From JBQTIQ01 sp052387955 (lineage in GTDB: Bacteria; Actinomycetota; Acidimicrobiia; Acidimicrobiales; JACDCH01), in contig JBQTIQ010000082.1 in NCBI GenBank assembly GCA_052387955.1, positions 1 to 28,082 of the forward strand: 28,082 nucleotides of DNA, in the 5' to 3' direction. Positions 14,840-22,131 of the stretch are shown in pieces. The translations under genes were made by a program, and so were the position numbers. Every line of letters starts with the position of its first letter. Positions within the stretch are counted from its first letter, which is position 1. The notes beneath the pieces are model-generated. The model searched no databases. It was given only the letters and a program-made list of their open reading frames with translations, and had not been told where the DNA came from.

Positions 14840-15241
14840 ATGGCGAACGTGACGTTCCTCACCCAGGACTGGCTGGACCGGCAGAGGGAGCTCGCCCAGG
14901 AGTTCCCCGAGACCCCGGGCGCCAGCGCGGCGATGCAGTACACGATCACCGGCGGTCCCGACGGGGACGTCAACTTCGTGTGTGTCGTCGAGGACGGCAA
15001 GATGCTGAAGAACGAGATGGGCGAGGACCCCGACGCCGACTTCAGCCTGACGGTCGCCTACGAGGACTTCGAGGAGTCCTGCCGGGGCAACCTCGACGCC
15101 ACCACTGCCTTCATGCAGGGCCGGCTCCTGGTCGGGGGCAACTCGGGCAAGCTGATGGCGCTCATGCCGGTGACCCAGAGCCCCGAGTACATCGCCATCC
15201 AGGAAGATCTCCACTCCCAGACCGACTATCCCGACGTGTGA
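14840..15241 (+). CDS. SCP2-like sterol-carrier domain protein
   Basis: A 133-aa single-domain protein of the SCP2 fold, which binds lipids or acyl-CoA in a hydrophobic tunnel. Family features are the beta-strand run AAMQYTITGGPDGDVNFVCVVEDGK, then DADFSLTVAYEDFEESCRGNLDATTAFMQGRL, where the helix and the xGRLxxxG strand form the core. No signal peptide or membrane segment is seen. AAGGGGAC precedes ATG 14840. It lies 24 nt after mca on the same strand, so co-transcription is likely, but a functional link to mycothiol is not established. The specific ligand is unknown. Confidence 0.8.
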   Translation: MANVTFLTQDWLDRQRELAQEFPETPGASAAMQYTITGGPDGDVNFVCVVEDGKMLKNEMGEDPDADFSLTVAYEDFEESCRGNLDATTAFMQGRLLVGGNSGKLMALMPVTQSPEYIAIQEDLHSQTDYPDV

Positions 15242-15263
15242 CCGTCGTATCGAAGACCAGCGC

Positions 15264-16100
15264 TCAGCCGCCGGCGCGTTGGAGGCGGCGGAGCGGTCGG
15301 TAGCCGATCAGCTGTACGCCGCCGCGCTCGAGCATCGTGCGCAACGTGCTGTCGTGGACCACGAGGTCGTGGTCATCGACCCGTCCCGGCCAGTCGGCGG
15401 TGGCGCTCCGCAGCTCGAGGGTGTCGACCGCAGGGTGCACGCAGATCTCGGTGACCCCCGGCTGGAGGTCGAGCATCGCCCGTTCGAGGGCCCGTCGGCT
15501 GCCGACGGCGGGCACCGGCACCAGGTGGTCGGGCACGACGACGCCTTCTTCCTGGGCCAGGCGCCGGAAGGGGAAGCCGACCGCTCGTTCGACGGAGCCG
15601 TCGGGGAGGCGTAGCGGGAGCGCGAACTCGAGTGCGAGGTTGAGGTACACGTCGAAGAACTCGGGCCTGAGGCACAACGTCCCGAGATGCGAGTCGAGGT
15701 GGCTGACGTCGAAGCCCCACAGGATCGCCCGCTCGATCTGGGCGCGCAGTTCGCGGTGGACCTCGTCCAGGTCGGCGTGGTCCCATACGTCGGCACGGGT
15801 ACGGGGGAACCCACCGTCGCCGTCGAGCAGGGAAGGGGCGTGGGTGATCGGGCCCCACCGGTAGAGGTCGTGCTGGGCGTTGAGCGTGAGGTGGACGCCT
15901 ACGTCCTCGCCCCGGTAGCGGGCGCTGGCCTCGCGGCTCCACGGGCAGGGGACCATGAGCGAAGCGCTGGTGGCGATGCCCACCCGGAGCGCTTCGAAGC
16001 AGCCCAGGTTGGCGGCGTTGCTCGAACCGAGGTCGTCGCAGTTGATGATGAGCAGCCGGTCGTCGGGCTCGTAGCCCAGCCGTTCGGCAAGCGTCGCCAC
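15264..16100 (-). CDS. ChbG/HpnK (YdjC-like) carbohydrate deacetylase
   Basis: A 278-aa protein of the YdjC/ChbG/HpnK deacetylase family, divalent-metal enzymes that remove acetyl groups from glycans or glycolipids. LIINCDDLGSSNAANLG near residues 17-33 carries the conserved D22-D23 metal/catalytic motif. DVGVHLTLNAQ is the second motif, and DVSHLDSHLGTL carries metal-binding histidines; EICVHPAVD is the fourth. All family motifs are present, so it should be active. The usual substrate is chitobiose or hopanoid-type glycolipid, but this one is unknown. GTG 16100 is preferred to GTG 16121 because TAGCGT ends 7 nt before it. It converges with the SCP2-like gene, with 22 bp between them. Confidence 0.85.
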   Translation of the reverse strand: MATLAERLGYEPDDRLLIINCDDLGSSNAANLGCFEALRVGIATSASLMVPCPWSREASARYRGEDVGVHLTLNAQHDLYRWGPITHAPSLLDGDGGFPRTRADVWDHADLDEVHRELRAQIERAILWGFDVSHLDSHLGTLCLRPEFFDVYLNLALEFALPLRLPDGSVERAVGFPFRRLAQEEGVVVPDHLVPVPAVGSRRALERAMLDLQPGVTEICVHPAVDTLELRSATADWPGRVDDHDLVVHDSTLRTMLERGGVQLIGYRPLRRLQRAGG

Positions 16101-16107
16101 GGGCGGC

Positions 16108-16113
16108 ACGCTA
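16108..16113 (-). promoter_or_regulatory. -10 element of the ChbG/HpnK gene overlapping the nuclease stop
   Basis: On the minus strand TAGCGT ends 7 nt before GTG 16100. Its TAG is the stop codon of the upstream nuclease gene (16111-16113), so promoter and stop are fused. Confidence 0.5.
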
Positions 16114-16710
16114 TCCGCCACCCGGCCCCACCCCCCTTGGTGACGGGGGCGGCTGGCCCCCGACCGCCGGCACATGAGGCCCGCCGCACGCCGACCACAG
16201 CCCTCGGCCGGCGTCGCGCGCCGAGCGGGCAGCGACGTGGAGTCGGGCGCGGTAGCTGTTGTTCGGGTCGATGTCGAGCACTGCGGCCAGCCCTTGGGTG
16301 AGCATGGCCTCTTCGACGAAGGCCCCGTCGTGGGCCCGGAAGGCGTAGGCCAATAGCCGGCCGAAGCGGTCGCGGGCCTCGGCGTCGCGTTCGAGCCGGA
16401 CGGCGGCACCCGGGGGTAGGAGGCGTTCGAGGCCCGCGGCAGCCTCGGGCCCGAAGCATTCGACCGGAGCCCCCGGGTCCTTCGTCTCGGGTGTGTCGAT
16501 CCCGATGAGACGGACGGTCTCGTCGGTGCCAGCTAGTCGGACCACGACGGTGTCGCCGTCGACGACGCGCACCACCGTGGCTTCCCCGCTTCCCGCAGCG
16601 GGGCCGGGCCTGCCCGACGGCCCGCAGGCAGCGGTACCCATGAGCACGACGACGACCATCATCGACCTGCACGCTGGTCGACCCGGCACCGGCCACCCGG
16701 GACAGCCCAC
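16111..16710 (-). CDS. Secreted lipoprotein nuclease, SNase/thermonuclease family
   Basis: A 199-aa protein. A signal peptide with a hydrophobic stretch and lipobox MGTAAC (lipidated C29) implies export and membrane anchoring. The SNase domain covers about residues 43-175. By comparison with staphylococcal nuclease, D51, D53 and D72 would bind calcium, and R67, E75 (DTPET) and R118 (RDRFGRLLAY) are the catalytic trio; all are present. It should cleave DNA and RNA outside the membrane, for nutrient recovery or defence. AAGGAGG 5 nt before GTG 16710 fixes the start. The C-terminal 25 residues are Pro/Gly-rich. Its TAG stop forms part of the next gene's -10 box. Confidence 0.87.
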   Translation of the reverse strand: MGCPGWPVPGRPACRSMMVVVVLMGTAACGPSGRPGPAAGSGEATVVRVVDGDTVVVRLAGTDETVRLIGIDTPETKDPGAPVECFGPEAAAGLERLLPPGAAVRLERDAEARDRFGRLLAYAFRAHDGAFVEEAMLTQGLAAVLDIDPNNSYRARLHVAARSARDAGRGLWSACGGPHVPAVGGQPPPSPRGVGPGGG

Positions 16711-16859
16711 GCCGTCCTCCTTCGCTGAGATCAGCTGGGAGGAGAACCGTCACGCCGGCCCCCGAGCGGTTACCGGACGCTACCTGTGGTGCGGCCCGGT
16801 CGGTAGTCCCATCGACCGCGTCCCTGCCATCGATGCCCTCGTTACCGTCGAGGTGACTC
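16711..16859. other. Intergenic leader of the nuclease gene
   Basis: No gene is seen. A minus-strand TAGCGT at 16782-16777 could be the nuclease -10, giving a leader of about 60 nt with AAGGAGG near its end. Confidence 0.3.
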
Positions 16860-17021
16860 TCAGGCTGCGCTGGGACGCTGGGCCCCGCCTTGGGGTTGGT
16901 GCTGGCGGGCCTGGCGCAGCGCCTCTCGCGCCTTGGCCACGCCCTCGCGTCCTGCCTGTCGGGTGTGCTCGTCGAGACGCCAGTCGCTGGGTTCCTCGAT
17001 CAGCGCAAGCTGTCGTTCCAT
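16860..17021 (-). CDS. Small hypothetical protein (53 aa)
   Basis: A 53-codon frame from ATG 17021 to TGA 16860-16862. It reads MERQLALIEEPSDWRLDEHT, then RQAGREGVAKAREALRQAR and a short Gln/Pro-rich tail. Codons are mostly G/C-ending, and the protein is highly charged with amphipathic helix character. The DWRLDExTRxxGRxGVAxAR pattern resembles short conserved actinobacterial hypotheticals that I recall without a known function. No good ribosome site precedes the ATG, and the frame is open further upstream, so the start is uncertain. It lies between, and opposite to, the divergent LLM oxidoreductase gene. Confidence 0.55.
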   Translation of the reverse strand: MERQLALIEEPSDWRLDEHTRQAGREGVAKAREALRQARQHQPQGGAQRPSAA

Positions 17022-17132
17022 GTAGGCATCATCCCCAGGGGGTGTGACAGCGAACCGGCGGCGGGCCCTGTGGGCACCGCGCCGGCAGGCGCGAACCGGA
17101 TGGGAACCAGCACCGCGAGCGGCGACCCCGCC

Positions 17133-17138
17133 TACGCT
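17133..17138 (+). promoter_or_regulatory. -10 element of the LLM oxidoreductase gene
   Basis: TACGCT ends 8 nt before ATG 17147, predicting a leaderless transcript. No ribosome site is seen at that ATG. Confidence 0.5.
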
Positions 17139-17146
17139 CCGGGCCG

Positions 17147-18145
17147 ATGCACTTGGCCGCGGGCGACCCCAGGCACCCTGGCCTGGCGCCGGTGCGCTAC
17201 GGGATCACGGTGCCCCTCACCGGGCTCCCCCTGGCCGAGCAACGGGAGTGGATGGGCGAGCTGGCCGATCTCGGCTACACCGACGCCTGGTCGTCGGAGG
17301 TCGACGGCACCGATGCCTTCACGCCCCTGGTGTTGGCGTCGCAATGGGCGCCGACGCTACGGCTGGGCACCGCCGTCGTGCCCGTCTTCACCCGGGGCCC
17401 GGCCCTGATCGCCCAGAGCGCCGCCGCCCTGGCCAACCTGGCGCCGGGCCGGGTCGCGCTCGGGGTGGGTACGTCGTCCGACGCGATCGTGCGGGGCTGG
17501 AACGGGCTCGACTTCGACCGGCCCTATCAACGCGTCCGCGACACCGTCCGGTTCCTCAAGGCCGCCCTGGACGGCCAGAAGGTGACCGCCGACTACGAGA
17601 CGTTCTCGGTACGGGGGTTCCGGCTGGCCCTGCCCCCGACCGCGCCGCTGCCGGTGCTGGTCGGTGCCCTGCGCCCCGGAATGCTGGAGCTGGCGGGGCG
17701 GGAAGCGGACGGCGCCGTCATCAACTGGTTGTCGCCGGCCGACGTTCGCTCGGTGGTGGGCCACGTGCACGCCGGCGGTCCCGGGCGCGAGATCGTGGCC
17801 AGGGTGTTCGTGGTCGCCAAGGCCGACCGGGACGAGGCCCGGGCCGTGGCCCGAGCGATGATCGCGGCGTACCTCAACGTCCCGGTGTACGCCGCCTTCC
17901 ACCGGTGGCGCGGCCGGGGTGACCTGTTGGCACCGATGTGGTCGGCGTGGCGTGACGGTGACCGCAAGGCGGCACTCGCCGCCATTCCCGACACCGTGGT
18001 CGACGACCTCGTCGTGCACGGTCCGCCCGCGGCCTGTCGGGAGCGGCTCCAGGTGTACTTCGAGGCCGGGGTCACGACGCTCGCCCCGCTGGTGGTGGCG
18101 GCCGACGATCCCCGCCAGGCGGTCCGCGACCTGGCCCCCCGCTGA
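17147..18145 (+). CDS. LLM-class F420-dependent oxidoreductase
   Basis: A 332-aa TIM-barrel protein of the bacterial luciferase-like monooxygenase family. YGITVPLTGLPLAEQREW starts the barrel. LRLGTAVVPVFTRGPALIAQSAAALANLAPGRVALGVGTSS is the signature region of the F420-binding branch (strands 3-4 with the GRxxLGVGTS loop). PLPVLVGALRPGMLELAGREADGAVINW is the later phosphate-binding section. Such enzymes move hydride between F420 and diverse substrates in Actinobacteria; this substrate cannot be told from sequence. FMN use is possible but less likely. The start is supported by the -10 at 17133, though about 12 residues precede the usual barrel start. Confidence 0.87.
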   Translation: MHLAAGDPRHPGLAPVRYGITVPLTGLPLAEQREWMGELADLGYTDAWSSEVDGTDAFTPLVLASQWAPTLRLGTAVVPVFTRGPALIAQSAAALANLAPGRVALGVGTSSDAIVRGWNGLDFDRPYQRVRDTVRFLKAALDGQKVTADYETFSVRGFRLALPPTAPLPVLVGALRPGMLELAGREADGAVINWLSPADVRSVVGHVHAGGPGREIVARVFVVAKADRDEARAVARAMIAAYLNVPVYAAFHRWRGRGDLLAPMWSAWRDGDRKAALAAIPDTVVDDLVVHGPPAACRERLQVYFEAGVTTLAPLVVAADDPRQAVRDLAPR

Positions 18146-18191
18146 TCGGACGGCTGTCCCCGGCCCCTCGGGATCGAACCCACGTTCGGTC

Positions 18192-18197
18192 TAGGCT
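18192..18197 (+). promoter_or_regulatory. -10 element of the alkB pseudogene
   Basis: TAGGCT ends 6 nt before GTG 18204. The promoter pattern survives although the gene behind it is broken after four codons. Confidence 0.45.
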
Positions 18198-18203
18198 GAC
18201 GGG

Positions 18204-18614
18204 GTGAGCAGGCCATGAATCGGGGCTTGGCAGGGGTCGCTGCCGTGGACCGGCGACGGCCCCGTGCCCGACGCCGGTTTCGCCACCGTGCGCCGCCGTC
18301 CCCTCGATGCCGATGCCGACGCCTGGGTCGACTTCGGTCCCGGGTGGCCGGCCGGGGCCGACCACCTGTTGGCCGAGCTCGTCGTCTCGCTCCAATGGCG
18401 GGGCCAGGTCGTGCCCATGTACGAGCGGATGGTCGCCCAACCCCGGCTCTCGGCCCGTCTCGAAGGCGGCGGACGACCAGCGGTGGTCGAACAGATGGGC
18501 GCGCTGCTGTCCGAGCGCTACCGCGTCACGCTGACCGCCGTCGGCGCCAACCTGTACGCCAGCCTGACGTTCCGTTCCTACGACCCGGCGGCGCCCACCG
18601 ACGGCTCCCGGTAG
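18204..18614 (+). pseudogene. Truncated AlkB-like 2OG-Fe(II) dioxygenase
   Basis: GTG 18204 has a well-placed -10, but its frame meets TGA at 18216-18218 after four codons. The same frame then encodes a typical AlkB N-terminus: AWQGSLPWTGDGPVPDAGF, then DAWVDFGPGWPAGADHLLAE, MYERMVAQPRLSA and YRVTLTAVGANLY. In intact relatives of about 200 aa, the last piece leads into YRDGxDSVAWHGD, which holds the iron-binding HxD. Here it ends in unrelated residues and a TAG at 18612. The iron ligands and 2-oxoglutarate arginine are all missing, so no repair activity is possible. Translation from GTG 18264 could still give an inactive 116-aa product. The family assignment is by remembered similarity. Confidence 0.7.
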
Positions 18615-18617
18615 GGT
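18612..18617 (+). promoter_or_regulatory. -10 element of the malonyl-CoA synthetase gene
   Basis: TAGGGT ends 7 nt before GTG 18625. Its TAG is also the stop codon that ends the alkB remnant. Confidence 0.55.
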
Positions 18618-18624
18618 CGCCGCG

Positions 18625-20130
18625 GTGCGCCCGGTGACGTTGCTGGGACTGTTCGCCGATCGCTTCGAGGATCCTGACGCCGTCCTCTTGGAGGTCCCCG
18701 GCTCGGCTCCGGTCACCTACGGCGGTGCATGGGAACGGTCGGCCCAGATAGCCAACGCCCTGCGCACGGCCGGGGTGGTACCGGGCGACCGGGTGGCGGT
18801 GCAGATCGACAAGTCTCCGCTGGCCGTCCTGCTGTACCTGGCCTGTGCCCGCTCGGGGGCGGTGCTGTTGCCCCTGAACCCGGCCTTGTCCGCTGACGAA
18901 GTGGCCCATGTCGCCGGTGACGCCGAGCCCCGGGTGTGGGTCCACGCGCCGGGGCGGGCCCCGACCGAGGGAGGCGGTCGCGTCCCGCTGGGGTTCACCG
19001 CCGACGAGGACGGGACCGGGACGCTGTCGGCCGCCGCCGACGCCGAGAGCGTCACCGCCGACGGTCGTGCCCCCGGCCCCGATGACCTCGCTGCCATCCT
19101 CTACACCAGCGGGACCACCGGCACCCCCAAGGGAGCGATGCTGTCCCAGCGCAACCTGGCCTCCAACGGTGCCGTCCTGCAGAGGTTCTGGGGGTTCGGT
19201 ACCGGCGATGTCCTGTTGCACGCGCTGCCGGTGTTCCACGTCCACGGGTTGTTCGTGGCCATGAACTGCGTGCTGGCGGCTGGTGCCAGCATGGTGTTCC
19301 TGCCCCGGTTCGACGTGGCCTCGGTCATCGAGCACCTGCCCCGGTGCACGGTGATGATGGGCGTGCCGACCTTCTACACCCGGCTGCTCGCCCAGCCGGC
19401 GTTCGGCCCCGCCGCCTGTCGCCGCGTGCGCCTGTTCGTATCGGGCTCGGCACCACTATCGCCGTCCACCCATGCTGCTTTCGAGGCTCGTACCGGCCAC
19501 GCCATCCTCGAGCGCTACGGCCTGACCGAGACGTCGATCCTGACCTCCATTCCCCTCGACGGCGACCGCCGTCCCGGCACCGTCGGTCCCGCCCTGCCCG
19601 GCGTCGAGGTCCGGGTCGCTGACGCCCGGGGACGACCGGTCGGGCCCGGCGAGGTCGGTGGCATCGAGGCCCGGGGCCCGAACGTGTTCGGCGGCTACTG
19701 GCGCCGGCCGGGCCAGGCCGAGGCCGACATGACCGTCGACGGGTTCTTTCGCACCGGCGACCTCGGGTCCGCCGACGCCGACGGCTACCTGCGCATCGTC
19801 GGCCGCGCCAAGGACCTCATCATCAGCGGGGGTGAGAACGTGTACCCCAAGGAGGTCGAGGACGTGCTCGACGCCATCGACGGGGTGTACGAGAGTGCCG
19901 TCGTGGGCTTGGCCGACGCCGACCTCGGGGAGATCGTCGTGGCGGCCGTGGTGGGTGAGCCCGGCCGGCTGCTGGCCCCCGCCGTCGTGCGGGAGGCGGC
20001 CCGGCAGCGGCTGGCGCCGTTCAAGGTGCCCCGGCAGGTCCATGTGGTCACCTCCCTGCCCCGGAACGCCATGGGCAAGGTCGAAAAGGCACGCCTCCGG
20101 CAACAGTTGACCGCGCCCAGCCAGGGTTGA
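18625..20130 (+). CDS. matB: Malonyl-CoA synthetase-like acyl-CoA ligase
   Basis: A 501-aa adenylate-forming enzyme, which activates a carboxylate with ATP and then CoA. The P-loop YTSGTTGTPKG lies near residues 158-168, YGLTET near 298-303, RTGDLGSADADGYLRIVGR near 375-395, and GKVEKARLR with the catalytic lysine near the end. LLHALPVFHVHGLFVAMNC, MMGVPTFYTRLLAQ and GHAILERYGLTE are characteristic of MatB-type malonate or methylmalonate ligases, so malonyl-CoA formation for fatty-acid or polyketide synthesis is likely. Medium-chain acyl specificity cannot be excluded. It starts 10 nt after the alkB remnant at GTG 18625, with its own -10, and no ribosome site is needed if it is leaderless. 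Confidence 0.85.
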   Translation: MRPVTLLGLFADRFEDPDAVLLEVPGSAPVTYGGAWERSAQIANALRTAGVVPGDRVAVQIDKSPLAVLLYLACARSGAVLLPLNPALSADEVAHVAGDAEPRVWVHAPGRAPTEGGGRVPLGFTADEDGTGTLSAAADAESVTADGRAPGPDDLAAILYTSGTTGTPKGAMLSQRNLASNGAVLQRFWGFGTGDVLLHALPVFHVHGLFVAMNCVLAAGASMVFLPRFDVASVIEHLPRCTVMMGVPTFYTRLLAQPAFGPAACRRVRLFVSGSAPLSPSTHAAFEARTGHAILERYGLTETSILTSIPLDGDRRPGTVGPALPGVEVRVADARGRPVGPGEVGGIEARGPNVFGGYWRRPGQAEADMTVDGFFRTGDLGSADADGYLRIVGRAKDLIISGGENVYPKEVEDVLDAIDGVYESAVVGLADADLGEIVVAAVVGEPGRLLAPAVVREAARQRLAPFKVPRQVHVVTSLPRNAMGKVEKARLRQQLTAPSQG

Positions 20131-20212
20131 CCGCAAACGTTCACAATCCGGATCTAGTGTGCATCAGCGGACAATTCGGAAGACGCTCAGAACTCCATTA
20201 AGGCATGCGCAG

Positions 20213-20218
20213 TACCAT
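20213..20218 (+). promoter_or_regulatory. -10 element of the DUF6891-like gene
   Basis: TACCAT ends 6 nt before GTG 20225, matching the leaderless pattern and selecting this start over the earlier in-frame GTG 20159. Confidence 0.5.
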
Positions 20219-20224
20219 CACGAG

Positions 20225-20839
20225 GTGTTTCCAGTCGAGGTCATAGAGGACCTGGCGGACCGGGCGACCCATGCCATTCGCGCCGGGTACGGCACTCCCG
20301 GACAGGTCTTCTACGATCTCTTCGATTTCATCGAGGGCGACCCGCAGACGAGCGCCGCCGTGGACGGCCAGCGGGACGAGGCCGCGTCGGAGCTATGGGC
20401 GATCGTCGACTCGATCGTGGTCGCGCTGGAGGACGAACAGCGGGGTTGGCCCGAGGTCACCGACTGCGACCAGATCACCGCGGCCTTCGCCCGGCTCCGG
20501 GGACGAGGCGTGCTGGCGGTGGAGAACGACGGGGCCAGCGCCAGCGACCTCCGAGACGACATGCTCGACCGGGTCCTCGACCTTCGCCAGGGAGGCCGGC
20601 ACATCCGGGGATGGTGCGGCTTCTCCTCCGAGGAGGTCGACCAGGCCATGGAGTACGGCGTGCTGGCGGTCGCGTTCGCGCCCATCGACGTGTCAGAGGA
20701 GCAGGACTGGAAGAGGTTGGGCGAGATCATCGTGGAGGAACTACACCGAGGCCGCCTCGAGGTCCGCTGGGACGGCCCCGAACACCACACCGTCGAAGTG
20801 CACGGCCTGCGTTGGCAACGGCGTCCTCGCCACCCGTGA
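20225..20839 (+). CDS. DUF6891-like hypothetical protein
   Basis: A 204-aa soluble protein without signal or membrane segments. It begins MFPVEVIEDLADRATHAIRA. The centre, VTDCDQITAAFARLRGRGVLAVEND, and the second half, GWCGFSSEEVDQAMEYGVLAVAFAPID then EELHRGRLEVRWDG, follow the layout of DUF6891 proteins, in which a gene-product-length alpha/beta domain pairs a TDCDxLxxAF motif with a C-terminal RVxWDG strand. Relatives often carry cysteines in the middle motif, which are absent here. The function of the family is unknown. Acidic residues are abundant. It is followed by the DksA-like gene 100 nt on, in the same direction, with a separate promoter. Confidence 0.6.
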   Translation: MFPVEVIEDLADRATHAIRAGYGTPGQVFYDLFDFIEGDPQTSAAVDGQRDEAASELWAIVDSIVVALEDEQRGWPEVTDCDQITAAFARLRGRGVLAVENDGASASDLRDDMLDRVLDLRQGGRHIRGWCGFSSEEVDQAMEYGVLAVAFAPIDVSEEQDWKRLGEIIVEELHRGRLEVRWDGPEHHTVEVHGLRWQRRPRHP

Positions 20840-20900
20840 GGACTTCGCCCCCGGTCCGAGCCCCGAGTACGGGAAGGCATCGGATGACCGTCGGCGCCGG

Positions 20901-20906
20901 TATGGT
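20901..20906 (+). promoter_or_regulatory. -10 element of the DksA/TraR-like gene
   Basis: TATGGT lies 33 nt before ATG 20940. Here the transcript would carry a short leader with GGAG at 20928-20931, so this gene is not leaderless. Confidence 0.45.
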
Positions 20907-20939
20907 GCGCACCCCTCTCTCTGCCCCGGAGCTCAGCCG

Positions 20940-21323
20940 ATGCCGAAGACCGCCCCCCGCACCACCAAGGCACTAGCCGCTCACAAGGCCAACCTCGTCA
21001 CCATGCGCGAGGAGGTGACGGCCCGCCTGGCGCGGGCCCGGGCCGAGATCGACGAGCTCACGCTCACCGCTGATGACGTCGGTGCCGGCGACGACGAGGG
21101 CGGGGCCGAGAACGACGGCACGCTGGTCGAGCGCGACCGGCTGCGATCGATGATCGCCGAGGACAGCGAGCTGCTGCGCCAGGTCGAGGACGCGGTCGAG
21201 CGCTCCGCCGGCCGCGACTGGTCGACGTGCACCAAGTGCGGCGGGCCCATCGGAGCGCCGCGGCTCGAAGCCCTGCCCACCACCACCGTGTGCGTCGGCT
21301 GCAAGGCGGCCGGTCTCTGGTGA
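20940..21323 (+). CDS. DksA/TraR-family C4 zinc-finger protein
   Basis: A 127-aa protein with an N-terminal coiled coil (residues about 10-40 and 60-90) and a C-terminal zinc finger, C97-x2-C100 (CTKCGGPI) and C118-x2-C121 (CVGCK). This is the DksA/TraR layout, whose members insert the coiled coil into the RNA polymerase secondary channel. At the tip, Asp/Ala residues matter in DksA; here the region between helices is DDVGAGDDEGGAEND, acidic but not the same. A role as a transcription modulator is therefore plausible but not shown. GGAG 8 nt before ATG 20940 supports the start. It converges on the STAS gene. Confidence 0.8.
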   Translation: MPKTAPRTTKALAAHKANLVTMREEVTARLARARAEIDELTLTADDVGAGDDEGGAENDGTLVERDRLRSMIAEDSELLRQVEDAVERSAGRDWSTCTKCGGPIGAPRLEALPTTTVCVGCKAAGLW

Positions 21324-21324
21324 G

Positions 21325-21347
21325 CGCCCGGTGGCCGGCCCCGGGCG
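21325..21347. terminator. Possible bidirectional hairpin between convergent genes
   Basis: CGCCCGG (21325-21331) pairs perfectly with CCGGGCG (21341-21347) across a 9-nt loop, between the ends of the DksA-like and STAS genes. There is no T-run on either side, so it would be an atypical terminator. Confidence 0.35.
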
Positions 21348-21360
21348 TCCGCCAGAGCTC

Positions 21361-22131
21361 TTAGCCGGCGACGTCGAGCACCGACAGGAGACCGGCGATG
21401 TCGAGCGTCTTTCGGACCGCCGGCGTCATGTTCGAGAGCGTGAGGCGCCCGCCGCCGGCCCGAGCCCGACGATGCACCGTGACCAGCAGGCTGATGCCCA
21501 TCGAGTCGACGAACGTGCAGTCCCGTAGGTCGACTTCGAGTTCGGTGGCGCCCTCCTCGACGTGGGCCAGGAGCTGGGCGCGCACCGAGGCGGCGCCCTC
21601 GTAGTCGAGGTCCTGGTCGATCACGACCCGGCCGGTACGGCCGACGCTCCCGCTACCAGCCGCCGCTTCGGTCCCCGGGCCGGGGTCGGACCATGCCTGA
21701 GGAACACGGCCGTGGCGGATCTGGCCAACGAACTCGTCCAGGAACCACCGCCGATAGGCGAGGTCGAGCGGCGCCGAGACGAGCGTGAGCAGCTCTCCGT
21801 TGCGGCAGTACTGGTCGGCCTCGTCCATGAGCGCCGACAGCTGCTCGACGGCTTCGGCCACGGCCACCGGGACCGAGTAGACCAGATCGATCGAATCCAC
21901 GCCGGCCTCGGCGGCGTCGGCGACAGCCTGGCTCTGGGCCTCGTTGTCGTTGCCGTAGCGCGCCGTCAGCTCGTCGATCAGCCCGAGCAGCCGCGCCGGC
22001 ACGGCGGCGTCCGGTTCACGGGCCAGGATCAACTGGAACTCCCGGAAGAGGGCCTGGGCATGCTCCTGCACGTCCCGGTGCAGGGCGACCGGGATCCCGA
22101 CGATCCTGACGTCGATGACGTCCTCGCTCAC
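21361..22131 (-). CDS. STAS-domain anti-sigma-factor antagonist with N-terminal helical domain
   Basis: A 256-aa protein in two parts. Residues about 168-256 are a STAS domain of the SpoIIAA/RsbV type, with LRDCTFVDSMGISLL, in which S210 is the expected phosphorylation site. Residues 1-148 are a separate, mostly helical acidic domain (VALHRDVQEHAQALFREF, ARLLGLIDELTARYG, LMDEADQYCRNGELLTL, YRRWFLDEFVGQI), which I associate with actinobacterial stress-signalling loci but cannot name. A Gly/Ala linker joins them. Classical antagonists are STAS only, so the extra domain may sense a signal or bind a partner. The GTG start overlaps the kinase stop (GTGA), so the two are coupled. It probably binds the kinase when dephosphorylated. 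Confidence 0.82.
   Translation of the reverse strand: MSEDVIDVRIVGIPVALHRDVQEHAQALFREFQLILAREPDAAVPARLLGLIDELTARYGNDNEAQSQAVADAAEAGVDSIDLVYSVPVAVAEAVEQLSALMDEADQYCRNGELLTLVSAPLDLAYRRWFLDEFVGQIRHGRVPQAWSDPGPGTEAAAGSGSVGRTGRVVIDQDLDYEGAASVRAQLLAHVEEGATELEVDLRDCTFVDSMGISLLVTVHRRARAGGGRLTLSNMTPAVRKTLDIAGLLSVLDVAG

Noticed and set aside
18168..18181. Minus-strand GGGTTCGATCCCGA resembling a tRNA T-arm or an attachment site
   Set aside because: The flanking bases do not pair as a T-stem, and there is no acceptor, D or anticodon arm within 90 bp.
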